Shown in pieces: positions 1-8,951 of a stretch of DNA of 44,588 nucleotides. Under the pieces are notes generated by a model. The model ran no database searches. It saw only the letters and a list, made by a program, of their open reading frames with translations, and was not told where the DNA came from. Each line of letters starts with the position of its first letter. Positions within the stretch are counted from its first letter, which is position 1. The DNA comes from a bacterium (lineage in GTDB: Bacteria; Desulfobacterota_D; UBA1144). The position numbers and the translations under genes were made by a program. The stretch covers positions 8,141-52,728 of the forward strand of contig PAOQ02000012.1 of the NCBI GenBank assembly GCA_002708105.2. Direction: 5' to 3'.

Positions 1-470
1 AGGGTATCTGCAGAGTCTTCTATGACAACTAGGTCGTATTTATCCGCAAGTGCTCTAATTTCTTCCCAGTTACATATATTACCCATTAGATTTGGAGCAA
101 TAATTGCAACAGTGTTGTCATTTATTGATTGTTCAATCTGAGAAACATCAATACAATAAGTTAATGGTTCAACGTCAACAAAAGAGGGAATAAGATCATT
201 TTTTAGCAAACAACCTACCGTTGTTCCAAAAGTTAGTGCTGGAGTTATAACTTCACTTCCTTTAGGGAAGTCTAGGGACTCAATTCCAATAAAAAGAGCA
301 GATGAGCCTGAGTTTACATATAAACAATGTTTTTTTTCAAATAGTTTTGCTATTTTTGATTCAAATTGCCTTGCATAATTACCCATCTGGGTTGATTCAT
401 TTAAGCATTTAACAACAGCATCAATTTCTTCTTGTCCGTAGACAGTTTTTGCGTATGAGATTTTATCCAT
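1..470 (-). CDS. DegT/DnrJ/EryC1-fold enzyme, RfbH-like (partial, 3' end off window)
   Basis: The reading frame starts at ATG 470 and stays open to base 1, giving 156 codons of an N-terminal half. The translation has the PLP-fold hallmarks of the DegT family: GSSAL near residue 55, a TPALTFGTTVG block, FVDVEPLTYCID, and IIAPNLMGN followed by ADKYDLVVIEDSADTL. The last part resembles RfbH (CDP-4-dehydro-6-deoxyglucose 3-dehydrase: TLGN, then ADKYNLWLIEDCCDALG) more than ordinary sugar aminotransferases, which usually read EDAAHA or EDAAQA. It lacks the roughly 30-residue N-terminal extension of Salmonella RfbH. The residue that separates the two classes (His in RfbH, Lys in aminotransferases) lies beyond the edge. 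rfbF, rfbG and rfbE 7-10 kb away support the dehydrase reading. The family is sure; the reaction is inferred. Confidence 0.7.
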   Translation of the reverse strand, partial: MDKISYAKTVYGQEEIDAVVKCLNESTQMGNYARQFESKIAKLFEKKHCLYVNSGSSALFIGIESLDFPKGSEVITPALTFGTTVGCLLKNDLIPSFVDVEPLTYCIDVSQIEQSINDNTVAIIAPNLMGNICNWEEIRALADKYDLVVIEDSADT

Positions 471-588
471 TTTATTATTTACAATTAAAAAAAAGTATTT
501 TTATATCTTTATGTTATATAGAACACATAAAAAAGTCAAAGATCATAGATAATTAAAACAAAGCTAGTTTTTTTTATTGTCTATGCTA

Positions 589-594
589 TATAAT
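589..594 (+). promoter_or_regulatory. -10 element TATAAT before the split transketolase
   Basis: A consensus TATAAT lies in the 133-base gap between the divergent RfbH-like gene (start 470) and the transketolase (start 604). Only 9 bases separate the hexamer from ATG 604, and no Shine-Dalgarno sequence is visible. Transcription would begin almost at the start codon. Chance TATAAT is common in DNA this AT-rich, so the position rather than the match is the evidence. Confidence 0.4.
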
Positions 595-603
595 TATTTC
601 GTA

Positions 604-1407
604 ATGAGTAAATCGATTGCCAATATTTTAATGAAAGATGTTATTAGGATGACAAATCTATCCAAAACCTCTCATGTAGGAGGCTGCCTTTCTTGCTTAA
701 ATATTATCGATGTACTCTACACCGAAATAATGAATATCGACAATAAGAATCCAAAATCACAGAAGCGAGATAGGTTTATCTTAAGCAAAGGACATACAGC
801 TGCCGTTGTATATTCAGCTTTAGCAAACAAGGGCTTTTTTCCTAAAGAGCTATTGGATACATTTTTCGAGGATGGAACGATGTTGCCTGGTCATATTGAC
901 CATAAAGTTCCTGGGGTTGAGTTTTCAACCGGATCTCTTGGACATGGTTTAGCTGTTGGGATAGGAATGGCTCTTTCGCTACGAAATAAAAAAAGTAAGT
1001 CAAACGTATATGTTTTATTAAGTGATGGTGAAATGAATTCTGGAAGTACTTGGGAATCTATAATGTTTGCAGGGCACCATAAGATTTCTAATCTAATTTG
1101 TATTGTTGATAAGAATTCATTTCAGGCTCTAGGGAAGACGAATAAAGTAATAAATCTTGATCCATTGGATAAGAAATGGAAATCCTTTGGTTGGAAAACA
1201 TATGATATTGATGGACATGATAATAAAAAAATAAAATCTGCACTTATTGCGGGTAAAAAATCTATAAATAAGCCAACAGTTGTAATTTGTAATACAATTA
1301 AAGGGAAAGGGCTTAAGGGTTTTGAGGGCAAGCTATTCTCTCATTATCGACCACCAACTGATAAAGATTTAGATAATTTCGTTAAGGTTTCTAGTAATGA
1401 GAAATAG
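604..1407 (+). CDS. transketolase, N-terminal (TPP-binding) subunit
   Basis: This is the first half of a split transketolase, 267 residues. It carries the family's early His motif (KGHTA), the GSLGHGLAVGIGMA stretch, and the TPP/Mg signature beginning GDGE and ending VDKN. The frame is open to a TTG at 577, but ATG 604 (MSKSIAN...) fits the family start and lies 9 bases after a TATAAT. Transketolase moves a two-carbon ketol unit between sugars. In two-gene form it occurs both in central metabolism and in secondary sugar pathways. It overlaps the C-terminal subunit gene by 11 bases and is divergent from an RfbH-like CDP-sugar dehydrase, so a role in building a modified nucleotide sugar or a ketoheptose supply is possible but unproven. 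Confidence 0.9.
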   Translation: MSKSIANILMKDVIRMTNLSKTSHVGGCLSCLNIIDVLYTEIMNIDNKNPKSQKRDRFILSKGHTAAVVYSALANKGFFPKELLDTFFEDGTMLPGHIDHKVPGVEFSTGSLGHGLAVGIGMALSLRNKKSKSNVYVLLSDGEMNSGSTWESIMFAGHHKISNLICIVDKNSFQALGKTNKVINLDPLDKKWKSFGWKTYDIDGHDNKKIKSALIAGKKSINKPTVVICNTIKGKGLKGFEGKLFSHYRPPTDKDLDNFVKVSSNEK

Positions 1408-2308
1408 ATTTATTAATAGGCTACTAAATTATCGCAAAAAAAATAATAATATATTTTTACTTTCTGGTGATTTGGGATATACAGTTCTTGAGCCATTTAT
1501 TGAAAAATATCCAAAAAATTTCTTCAATATAGGAGTAGCCGAACAAAATATGGTTGGAATTGCCGCAGGCTTAGCTCTTGAAAATAATAAAGTCTTTACC
1601 TATTCAATATCAAATTTTGCTACATCACGATGTCATGAGCAGATTAGAAATGATGTTTGCTATCATAACTTAGATGTAACAATCGTTGCTGTTGCTGGTG
1701 GGCTAGCTTATGGTTCGCATGGTTATACTCATCATGGAATAGAGGATATTGCGATAACGAGATGTTTGCCAAATATGACAATCTTTATACCCTCTGATAG
1801 ATATGAATTAGATTATTGTTTTAAGAAAATTACTAAAAATAAAAGCCCAAAGTATCTAAGACTTGTAAAAAATGGCGAACCTAATCTTTATAGTAAACCA
1901 ATTTCTGGTGATAGTAATTTGATTGAACACCGAAAACTTTCTGATGTAAACATTCTAGCTTGTGGATCTATTTTAAAAGAAGCCATAGATTGTTGTGACT
2001 TTTTTAAAAATAAAGGCGAAAATATAGGACTATTTTCATGCCCTATAATATCTCCAGAAACAACTAGTGAATTAAAAAAACTATTAACAAAGAAAAATGT
2101 TTTTCTTACTTTAGAAGAACATAAAAAAATTGGTGGCTTTGGTAGCTATGTTTCCGAAATTTCTTCATCACTTAAAAATCCACCAAGGATTATCATCTGT
2201 GGGGTTGCTAATGACGGATATAATTTAACAGGGAGTCAGCCATATCTTAGAAATTTATTTGGTATAGATTCAAATTCTTTAATTAAAAAAATAAAAAAAC
2301 TATTATAA
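1397..2308 (+). CDS. transketolase, C-terminal (pyrimidine-binding) subunit
   Basis: The 303-residue product completes the transketolase encoded just upstream. It has the pyrimidine-binding half with the key Glu in FFNIGVAEQNMVGIAAGLA, a SHGYTHHGIEDIAI segment with conserved His, and a C-terminal domain ending with the LEEHKKIGGFGSYV region typical of the 1-deoxyxylulose-5-phosphate synthase/transketolase C-terminal fold. The start ATG 1397 lies inside the end of the N-subunit gene, so translation is probably coupled and the subunits made one to one. Both halves keep their catalytic motifs, so this is a working split enzyme and not a frameshifted one. Confidence 0.9.
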   Translation: MRNRFINRLLNYRKKNNNIFLLSGDLGYTVLEPFIEKYPKNFFNIGVAEQNMVGIAAGLALENNKVFTYSISNFATSRCHEQIRNDVCYHNLDVTIVAVAGGLAYGSHGYTHHGIEDIAITRCLPNMTIFIPSDRYELDYCFKKITKNKSPKYLRLVKNGEPNLYSKPISGDSNLIEHRKLSDVNILACGSILKEAIDCCDFFKNKGENIGLFSCPIISPETTSELKKLLTKKNVFLTLEEHKKIGGFGSYVSEISSSLKNPPRIIICGVANDGYNLTGSQPYLRNLFGIDSNSLIKKIKKLL

Positions 2309-2314
2309 TAGATA

Positions 2315-3196
2315 CTACTTAATAAGAAATTTTGATGGGTCTATGATTTCAGGATTTTTTTTATAAAAAGTATATACAGCCTCAATGCCTTTATTGATTG
2401 GCGTAAAAGATAAGTTTGGCATAGCTTGTTTTAATTTTCCATTGTCACCACTATATTTTGTCGATATTCCTTTTTTCTTTATAACTATTTTCTTTTCTTT
2501 ATCTAAGCTATTTATAATTTTTGCAATATCTATAAGCTCATATTCATTATCGGGACAGATATTATAGTCTCCGCTTAAAGGTGTGTTGAGAATAAAGTTT
2601 TCAACAATTGCAGCTAGGTCCTCAATGTACAGGAAACTAAAAACAGCATTTTGGTTAACTATAATTTCCTTTGATGTAAGCGCTTGTGCACAAAGGTTTG
2701 GAATCAACCTGAATCTCCAATCATCTTTTATTCCAAACATTCCAAATAGTCTTAAATTAAAAATATTACTAGATAACCTACAATGGATATTCATAAAATA
2801 TTTAGAGAGACCATATTGATCATTTGGAAAGCTGTTACCAAAAAAATCTTCTTTCATTTTAGATTTCCAATTTTCCCTTCCAAATTCAGCACCTGAACCA
2901 AAATAAATCATTTTCCCGAAATAATCTTTATTTTCTGCAATATTAAAGAACATTTTTAAATTATTTATTAATTGAATATCAGGATTTTTTGATTCTTTGA
3001 GTAACGGATGGACTAAGTGATTTGCAGAATGGATTACAAAGTCAAAGCTATTTTTTTTTAAATAATTTCGCACATCTTCACTATTTAACAAGTTAAGTTC
3101 AGACGAGGGGGGTGCATGGATTTCAAATTTATCAGCTAATAACTCGTTTAACGAAGAGCCTATAAATGCACTTGCACCAGTTACCAATATTTTCAT
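2315..3196 (-). CDS. NAD(P)-dependent sugar epimerase/reductase (extended SDR)
   Basis: A 293-residue extended short-chain dehydrogenase. It opens with a Rossmann motif (KILVTGASAFIGSSL, where the second Gly of GxxGxxG is Ala), has a Ser in FGSGAEFG and the catalytic YGLSK (Tyr-x3-Lys). Overall it resembles GDP-fucose synthase and dTDP-4-keto-rhamnose reductase types, which reduce a 4-keto nucleotide sugar. The substrate cannot be read from sequence. Given the CDP-sugar genes nearby, a CDP-4-keto-deoxy sugar, possibly one modified by the neighbouring transketolase, is a reasonable guess. Its end is only 6 bases from the transketolase gene's end (convergent), and it has its own promoter-like TATAAT 7 bases before the start. 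Confidence 0.75.
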   Translation of the reverse strand: MKILVTGASAFIGSSLNELLADKFEIHAPPSSELNLLNSEDVRNYLKKNSFDFVIHSANHLVHPLLKESKNPDIQLINNLKMFFNIAENKDYFGKMIYFGSGAEFGRENWKSKMKEDFFGNSFPNDQYGLSKYFMNIHCRLSSNIFNLRLFGMFGIKDDWRFRLIPNLCAQALTSKEIIVNQNAVFSFLYIEDLAAIVENFILNTPLSGDYNICPDNEYELIDIAKIINSLDKEKKIVIKKKGISTKYSGDNGKLKQAMPNLSFTPINKGIEAVYTFYKKNPEIIDPSKFLIK

Positions 3197-3203
3197 ATTT
3201 TGA

Positions 3204-3209
3204 ATTATA
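3204..3209 (-). promoter_or_regulatory. -10 element TATAAT for the SDR at 2315-3196
   Basis: Read on the minus strand, TATAAT is followed after 7 bases by ATG 3196, with no Shine-Dalgarno sequence between. The 96-base gap to the divergent gene at 3293 probably holds promoters for both directions. Confidence 0.4.
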
Positions 3210-3292
3210 ACACATTCATTTTTCTAATATAAAAATATATATTGATATCATATTCATTTGCTATATCCTAAACTTAGCTGGGCCCAAAAGTT

Positions 3293-4495
3293 ATGAAAAA
3301 ATTAATTTTAATTTTAATATCATCCCTGTTTTTATCGTATTTAGTAATTAAAGTAGATAGAATTTTTAAGCCAACTATTGCATTTAAATATTATTTTACG
3401 GATCAGCTTAAATCAGACAGCAACCTAAGAGAGCTTTTATTGAAACCTGGAGTTCTTATTGATAAAAATAAGACTAAGTTTGAAATAAAGATCCTAAAAT
3501 ATCTTTCTCCATATGTTTCAAGAACCTCTTCATTGATTAACGAAAAAGTCTTTCAAATCATAATTGATTTACCTAATCCTTCTCAGTTAACTTTTTATGT
3601 AATAAATGATGACGTAGGATTAAATCCAGACAAATTAATAAAAGATAATTTAATTAGAAAACATTTAAATCCATCACGGGAGTTTCTTTTTAAAAAAGAA
3701 AGCATAAATGTTTTCACTGAATTACTTCAGAACGAGATAACCTTTCTGCATAAAAGATCTCAAGAGCTATATTCTGCGATTAAAAATATTAGGCCATTAT
3801 TGTCCCCCTTTGTTGTTTCCCCTTATTTATATTCTTCGGGACTTGCTAAAAAAGAAAGATATTATAATGAAATATGTCATTTGAATGATATCAGATATGA
3901 TCCAACCGATATATATAGTTCATTTGTTTTTAATTCTTCATATAAGGATTACGAGAAGAACAAGGCCCTATTTAGTATAGAATCTGGATGGATTGACCCT
4001 GAAATAAAGGGTTCCAAGCAATTCATTAACGAGATAATCGAGAGGTGTGCCTTCTTTGAGGTTGAATCGAAGGATAAATTAGAAAGATCAAATAAACTCA
4101 CGAAGATACTTGGTTTTAGAGTTTCTGAGTTTCGGCTTTATTTTAAGCCCTCCGATACTAAGTTTTTGACAAGTTTAGTCTTTAGAAGCGTGTCGGGTGA
4201 CAATTCAATCGGCGATATTGTTAGAGAAAATACTAAGTTTGCCGAGGTTATAAGTTTCTATATTGACTACATTAAAGAGAATGAAAAATTTTTAGTAATA
4301 AGAAGCGGTTTTATTGACTTGGTAGGGAAATGCGATAATTTCATTGATGAACTTAATGAGCAATATCCTGTTAAGACTTTAGATTTAAATCTTAATAGTG
4401 AGTATAGTTTTCCAATAGGGGCTGAAACGATTAAAGTAAGATTAACCCAAAGTGATATACCTAATAATTGTCGAATAAATTTTTATTCTTTATAA
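3293..4495 (+). CDS. unrecognised protein with N-terminal membrane anchor or signal peptide
   Basis: The 400-residue product begins with MKK and a hydrophobic stretch (residues about 4-21), then a long mostly polar domain with no further membrane segment. It is therefore exported to the periplasm or anchored there. I recognise no catalytic motif. The polar part is rich in Lys, Asp and Ser and contains scattered Cys residues (in the regions HLNDI, ERCAFF, GKCDNF and PNNCRI) that might form disulfides. It stands alone, divergent from the SDR upstream. Its last 13 bases overlap the end of the convergent membrane glycosyltransferase gene. It could be a periplasmic partner of surface-glycan assembly, but that is location-based inference only. 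Confidence 0.75.
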   Translation: MKKLILILISSLFLSYLVIKVDRIFKPTIAFKYYFTDQLKSDSNLRELLLKPGVLIDKNKTKFEIKILKYLSPYVSRTSSLINEKVFQIIIDLPNPSQLTFYVINDDVGLNPDKLIKDNLIRKHLNPSREFLFKKESINVFTELLQNEITFLHKRSQELYSAIKNIRPLLSPFVVSPYLYSSGLAKKERYYNEICHLNDIRYDPTDIYSSFVFNSSYKDYEKNKALFSIESGWIDPEIKGSKQFINEIIERCAFFEVESKDKLERSNKLTKILGFRVSEFRLYFKPSDTKFLTSLVFRSVSGDNSIGDIVRENTKFAEVISFYIDYIKENEKFLVIRSGFIDLVGKCDNFIDELNEQYPVKTLDLNLNSEYSFPIGAETIKVRLTQSDIPNNCRINFYSL

Positions 4496-5802
4496 GTAGA
4501 TTTATTCTTTATAGTCAACGTATAAATAAATAAATATAGTGAAATTAATATTATAAAAGTAAAATGATATGGTTCCCATCTGTTATAAATAAACAAAGGA
4601 TAAATAATTAATATTAATATTATTAAATGGATTCTCTCACGGAGAATATAAACAGTATTGCTCATTTTTGATTTAAAAGCTGAATCCTCAGAATTAAAGA
4701 TTGAATAAAAATAAAAAGGTAAATAACTAATTATTGGAATCACAAAAAGTGAATCATATACTTTAATCCTTGGGAAGAAAAGCATGGTGGCCAGTGCAAC
4801 TAAGATAATTTTTTCTAATGTAGAACTCTTTAGCTTCTTTGTAATAAAGAAGATAGCAAAGATATGAACAATACAGAGAGCTGAACCAATTAAAGATAAA
4901 ATAGACATGTTCTCGTAATATAAGTTTAGATAATCCATTATTTCTCTAGACAAACTTATAAAGCCGAATCCCAGGTCAATAGAATTAGTAAGATAGGATG
5001 TATTGTTTATAAATCCATGAAAGTTTACAGGATCTATTAGATATAATAGACCATATAAGGATAGAACAGATAATATTATATATAACGTAATCAAAAGAAA
5101 ATCTTTAAATCGTGCTTCTTTAAGCAATATTGCTCCGCAGAAACATATATATATTGGCTTGAGAAGTGTTGCGATAACTATAAAATACAAAAATCTTTTA
5201 TTTTTTCCTTCAATGTAGTCAATTATCAGATTTAAGGCTATCAGTGCAATAGGTAGACCCATATTCCCAGAATATATAGCAACGGTTATAGCACCATCAA
5301 AGGTATTAAAAACAAAAAATAAATATACAAAAAGGAATGGAATTATTTTACCGTTATAGTTAAACTTTTTGATTAATTTCGAAAACACAGATATCAATAG
5401 AAAAAAATTGATAGCATTAATTATAAAAAGCCATTGAAAGTTTGTAAGTTTTGCAAATGGAAGATACAGGTACAGAACAGTTGATGGCATATTGAAGTAA
5501 AAGTTCCAATTATCAGGGAGGCAGTCCCTAAGAACAATATAATCATATGGGTCTAATCCATTTAAAAATAAACTTACACCACACATATAAACGTAGGCAT
5601 CCCAAGATAAGATATGAGCTGTTATAAAAGAAGAGTTAGAAATTTGATTAAAAATTAGGGTAAAAAGCATATAAGCAAAAAGTAGCAAGAAAAAATTATT
5701 TATTATATTTACTGAAGTTATATTAAAGATTGCAGAGCTTTGCTTAAGAAAATTTATAAAAAAGGTTTTAATCTTTAAAATAGTTTGATCTAATGTAAGC
5801 AT
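4483..5802 (-). CDS. polytopic membrane glycosyltransferase, GT87/DUF2029-like
   Basis: A 439-residue protein with about ten hydrophobic helices. After the first helix comes SWDAYVYMCGVSLFLNGLDPYD, split here as an Asp-containing loop (WDAYVY) plus a G-x-DPYD turn. This pattern is typical of GT87/DUF2029 polyprenyl-phosphate-sugar-dependent glycosyltransferases, where the first-loop Asp is thought to be catalytic. A second landmark, PRIKVYD, occurs late and is matched by PRLKQYD in the next gene, so the two are paralogs. It probably transfers a sugar from a polyprenyl-phosphate donor on the periplasmic face. Donor and acceptor are unknown. It follows 5838-7067 on the same strand after 35 bases. 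Confidence 0.7.
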   Translation of the reverse strand: MLTLDQTILKIKTFFINFLKQSSAIFNITSVNIINNFFLLLFAYMLFTLIFNQISNSSFITAHILSWDAYVYMCGVSLFLNGLDPYDYIVLRDCLPDNWNFYFNMPSTVLYLYLPFAKLTNFQWLFIINAINFFLLISVFSKLIKKFNYNGKIIPFLFVYLFFVFNTFDGAITVAIYSGNMGLPIALIALNLIIDYIEGKNKRFLYFIVIATLLKPIYICFCGAILLKEARFKDFLLITLYIILSVLSLYGLLYLIDPVNFHGFINNTSYLTNSIDLGFGFISLSREIMDYLNLYYENMSILSLIGSALCIVHIFAIFFITKKLKSSTLEKIILVALATMLFFPRIKVYDSLFVIPIISYLPFYFYSIFNSEDSAFKSKMSNTVYILRERIHLIILILIIYPLFIYNRWEPYHFTFIILISLYLFIYTLTIKNKSTYKE

Positions 5803-5837
5803 TTTATATTCATTATCATATATTATATTTGATTTTT

Positions 5838-7067
5838 TTATAGATTCTCTTTTTTAATACCTTTAATACAAAGAATATAGATTAAAACTATTACTGGGTA
5901 AATAAAATAGTTATCTCCACTAATGACATAAAAGCCTAGAACTAATATATTAAAAGATTGAACAATGAGTTTGGAATCTAATATATTAAATAGATTTTCC
6001 ATTGAATCTTTAAAGAACGAGCTATTTATTAGATAAAAAGCGGGAAGTGAAAAAAGTATCATGTCATATTGCTTTAATCTTGGTATTATCATTAACGTCG
6101 CAATAAGTGCAATCGAAACTTTTAGTTTTTTATCAGATAGTAAATCCTTAGATAGAGTTTTTAATCTTAATGAATATGTTTTTAAAAAAACTAACAATAT
6201 TAGGATTATATAAAAAACATAATCAAGAAAAAATTTTCCCTTTTCCATTGCATTTTGATTTACTTCCCAATTATGTCTTCCTGAACTAAAACTATCAGTT
6301 AGATTAAGAATATTTGAATTTAAATAATTGATCACTTGCAAAGAACCTACACCCATGTCACCTACATATGGCAGAATTTGAATATTAGATTTCAACAGTT
6401 CAAACTCGATAGGGTAGAGATATTTATTAGTTAAAATCATTAAGAAGGGCATTGGTAATAATATAAATATTTTTCTAATCTCACTTGTAGGAATAATAAC
6501 TAGAGGAACCATTATAAATAAAATCATGTGAATTTTAAAAAGACTTGGGATAGTTATTAAGATTAAACCGAATGTTATGAGATTTCTTTTCCCTGAAAAT
6601 GACATCAATATTCCTGCTGCCGTTATAGCATATAGAATGTTTGAGATGTTCCCTGATAAATATCCATAGAAGGGTATAGCACTAAAACTGAAGAGCGAAA
6701 TTAATAAACAATTTAAAAAAGTAAAGTCTGTATAAATCTTTGATAAAATAAATATAATTAAAACAATTGATGCAGATAATAAGATTAGCCATATTATTTG
6801 AAAAATTTCTTGGGAGACAAAACTAAAGTCTAACAGTCTTAAATATATTGGTAAGTATACAAATTTGAAGTCAGAAAGGTCTTTTGAACATTCTATAAGT
6901 TTCCCATAACCACTACCTTGTTGATTAAAAATCAGTGGGCCACAATAGTAAACCATAGTATCCCAGAATAGATCTTTTGAGGTAGTAATATTTTTATAAA
7001 TTCTGAAGTAAAGAGATGATAATACAGCAGATAATATAATAAGCCTTAAAAAAAATGAATTGTTCAT
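5838..7067 (-). CDS. polytopic membrane glycosyltransferase, GT87/DUF2029-like (paralog of 4483-5802)
   Basis: A 409-residue multi-helix membrane protein. The first loop reads LFWDTMVYYCGPLIF, matching the WDAYVYMCG loop of the next gene downstream, and PRLKQYDMILFSLPAFY matches its PRIKVYDSLFVIPI. Length and helix count fit a GT-C fold enzyme using a polyprenyl-linked donor. It is divergent from rfbF with only 43 bases between start codons, so the two directions share a promoter region. It heads a two-gene unit with the paralog downstream. The substrate is unknown. Confidence 0.7.
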   Translation of the reverse strand: MNNSFFLRLIILSAVLSSLYFRIYKNITTSKDLFWDTMVYYCGPLIFNQQGSGYGKLIECSKDLSDFKFVYLPIYLRLLDFSFVSQEIFQIIWLILLSASIVLIIFILSKIYTDFTFLNCLLISLFSFSAIPFYGYLSGNISNILYAITAAGILMSFSGKRNLITFGLILITIPSLFKIHMILFIMVPLVIIPTSEIRKIFILLPMPFLMILTNKYLYPIEFELLKSNIQILPYVGDMGVGSLQVINYLNSNILNLTDSFSSGRHNWEVNQNAMEKGKFFLDYVFYIILILLVFLKTYSLRLKTLSKDLLSDKKLKVSIALIATLMIIPRLKQYDMILFSLPAFYLINSSFFKDSMENLFNILDSKLIVQSFNILVLGFYVISGDNYFIYPVIVLIYILCIKGIKKENL

Positions 7068-7110
7068 TTATATATTAAATCCTTGTAGTATTATATCCTA
7101 TAGATTCGTT

Positions 7111-7878
7111 ATGAAATGTGTAATTCTAGCAGGCGGTAAAGGGACAAGATTAAGCGAAGAGACCCAAGAAATCCCTAAGCCTATGATTGAGATTGGAAAT
7201 AGGCCAATATTGTGGCATATAATGAAGCATTATTCTAGCTTCGGGATAGATGAGTTTATAATATGTACCGGTTATAAATCAAACTATATCAAAAATTATT
7301 TCGTTAACTACAAAGTTAATAATTCTGTAATACATGTTGATATAAAAGATAACTCTGTAAAAGTAGATTCTGAGGTAAAAGAAAACTGGAAGATATCAAT
7401 AATTGATACAGGCTTAGAAACAAATACTGCTGGAAGAATTAAAAAAATAGCAAAATATATCCCTGAGGAAAATTTTTTGTTGACTTATGGAGATGGTGTT
7501 GGGAATGTTGATATAAAGAAAACTATTGATTTCCATATGAAACATAAGAAGATGGTAACTATGACTGCAGCAATCCCAGAAGGAAGATTTGGATCTATAA
7601 CTTTTAAAGGGAATAGGATATCAACTATAAAAGAAAAACAGGATAACTCTGATAAGTTTGTGAATGCAGGTTTTTTTGTTATTAATAAGGAAGCTATTAA
7701 ATTCATAAAAAATTCAAATGAGCAGTGGGAGAAAGCCCCATTAAAAAAAATAGCTGCTTCTGGGAATTTGATGGGCTATAAACATTTAGGCTTTTGGCAT
7801 CCTATGGATACAATAAGAGACAAAGTTTACTTAGAGGAACTTTCAAAGCTTAAAAATCCACCTTGGAAAACTTGGTAA
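7111..7878 (+). CDS. rfbF: glucose-1-phosphate cytidylyltransferase
   Basis: Makes CDP-glucose from CTP and glucose 1-phosphate, the entry step to CDP-3,6-dideoxyhexoses. The 255-residue protein starts with the nucleotidyltransferase signature LAGGKGTRLSEET followed by IPKPMIEIG. It keeps the RfbF-specific blocks LLTYGDGVGNVD (metal-binding Asp), PEGRFG, FVNAGFFV and GFWHPMDTIRDK. Length is normal for RfbF (about 257). The frame is open back to a codon at 7060, but ATG 7111 gives the canonical N-terminus (MKCVILAGG). It heads a tight six-gene operon running to 13221; rfbG starts 3 bases after its stop. Confidence 0.95.
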   Translation: MKCVILAGGKGTRLSEETQEIPKPMIEIGNRPILWHIMKHYSSFGIDEFIICTGYKSNYIKNYFVNYKVNNSVIHVDIKDNSVKVDSEVKENWKISIIDTGLETNTAGRIKKIAKYIPEENFLLTYGDGVGNVDIKKTIDFHMKHKKMVTMTAAIPEGRFGSITFKGNRISTIKEKQDNSDKFVNAGFFVINKEAIKFIKNSNEQWEKAPLKKIAASGNLMGYKHLGFWHPMDTIRDKVYLEELSKLKNPPWKTW

Positions 7879-7880
7879 TT

Positions 7881-8951
7881 ATGAACTTAAAAAAATTTTA
7901 TTCTGGTAAGAGAATTCTTGTCACTGGTCATACTGGTTTTAAAGGAGCCTGGTTGTCTTTGATTCTAAACGAGTTTGGAGCCAAAGTTTATGGGATATCG
8001 CTTAAGCCCGAGGATTTAAGAGGAAATTTTTATAATATCATTAAATTAAAAAAGAAGATTAAGTCATATTATGTAAACCTATCCGATTATAAAAAATTAA
8101 ATACCACAATTAAAAAGATAAAACCTGAAATTATATTTCATCTTGCAGCTCAACCATATGTAATAAGATCTTATAAAAATCCTATCGAAACAATTCATTC
8201 CAATATTGTTGGAATCTCCAATTTGTTAGATATTTGTAGGGAGATTAAATCTGTTAAATATTTTTTAAATATAACTACTGACAAGTGTTATGAGAATGAT
8301 GACAGTAAGAAGCCATTTGTAGAGTACGACAGGTTAGGTGGAAAGGATATCTATTCATCTAGTAAAGCATGTTCTGAAATCTTAACTAATGCTTTTTTTG
8401 AAAGTTTTCTTAAGGAAAAGATTAAAATGGGAACATCAAGAGCTGGAAATGTTATAGGTGGCGGGGATTTTGGTGAAGATCGATTAATTCCTGATATTTT
8501 TGAATCCGTCATGGAGAAGAAAAGACTTATAATTCGAAATCCAGACTCTGTAAGACCATGGCAGTATATATTGGATGTACTTAATGGGTACATGATGCAG
8601 GTTTTTTATTTAAGCAAAATTAAATCTAATTCTTTGTCATCATATAATTTCTCTCCTGTTCAAAAAGATATTGTAACTGTAAAAGAAATTGTCGATTATA
8701 TATCAGATTATTTTAGTTTTAACAAAGTTAGGTTTTTAAGAGAGAATAAAGGTTTTACAGAATCTAAGAATCTTCTATTAAATTCTAAGAAAGCAAATAA
8801 AGATTTAGGGTGGAAAAATAAATATAAAACTATGGGCGCAATTGATCAAACGATAAAGTGGAATGAAGTCTACTATTCTGATTGTAAAGAAATAGAAAAA
8901 TTTTCAATTAAAATGATCAAAGATTTTTTTAAGTTATCAAATGAAAGATAA
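7881..8951 (+). CDS. rfbG: CDP-glucose 4,6-dehydratase
   Basis: Converts CDP-glucose to CDP-4-dehydro-6-deoxyglucose. The 356-residue SDR has the RfbG start GKRILVTGHTGFKGAWLS, HLAAQPYVIRSY, the catalytic TTDKCYEN and YSSSKA (Tyr-x3-Lys), and the diagnostic AGNVIGGGDFGEDRLIPD and SVRPWQYILD blocks. The frame is open to 7863, inside rfbF, but ATG 7881 fits the family N-terminus. It overlaps the next gene by 11 bases. All key residues are present. Confidence 0.95.
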   Translation: MNLKKFYSGKRILVTGHTGFKGAWLSLILNEFGAKVYGISLKPEDLRGNFYNIIKLKKKIKSYYVNLSDYKKLNTTIKKIKPEIIFHLAAQPYVIRSYKNPIETIHSNIVGISNLLDICREIKSVKYFLNITTDKCYENDDSKKPFVEYDRLGGKDIYSSSKACSEILTNAFFESFLKEKIKMGTSRAGNVIGGGDFGEDRLIPDIFESVMEKKRLIIRNPDSVRPWQYILDVLNGYMMQVFYLSKIKSNSLSSYNFSPVQKDIVTVKEIVDYISDYFSFNKVRFLRENKGFTESKNLLLNSKKANKDLGWKNKYKTMGAIDQTIKWNEVYYSDCKEIEKFSIKMIKDFFKLSNER

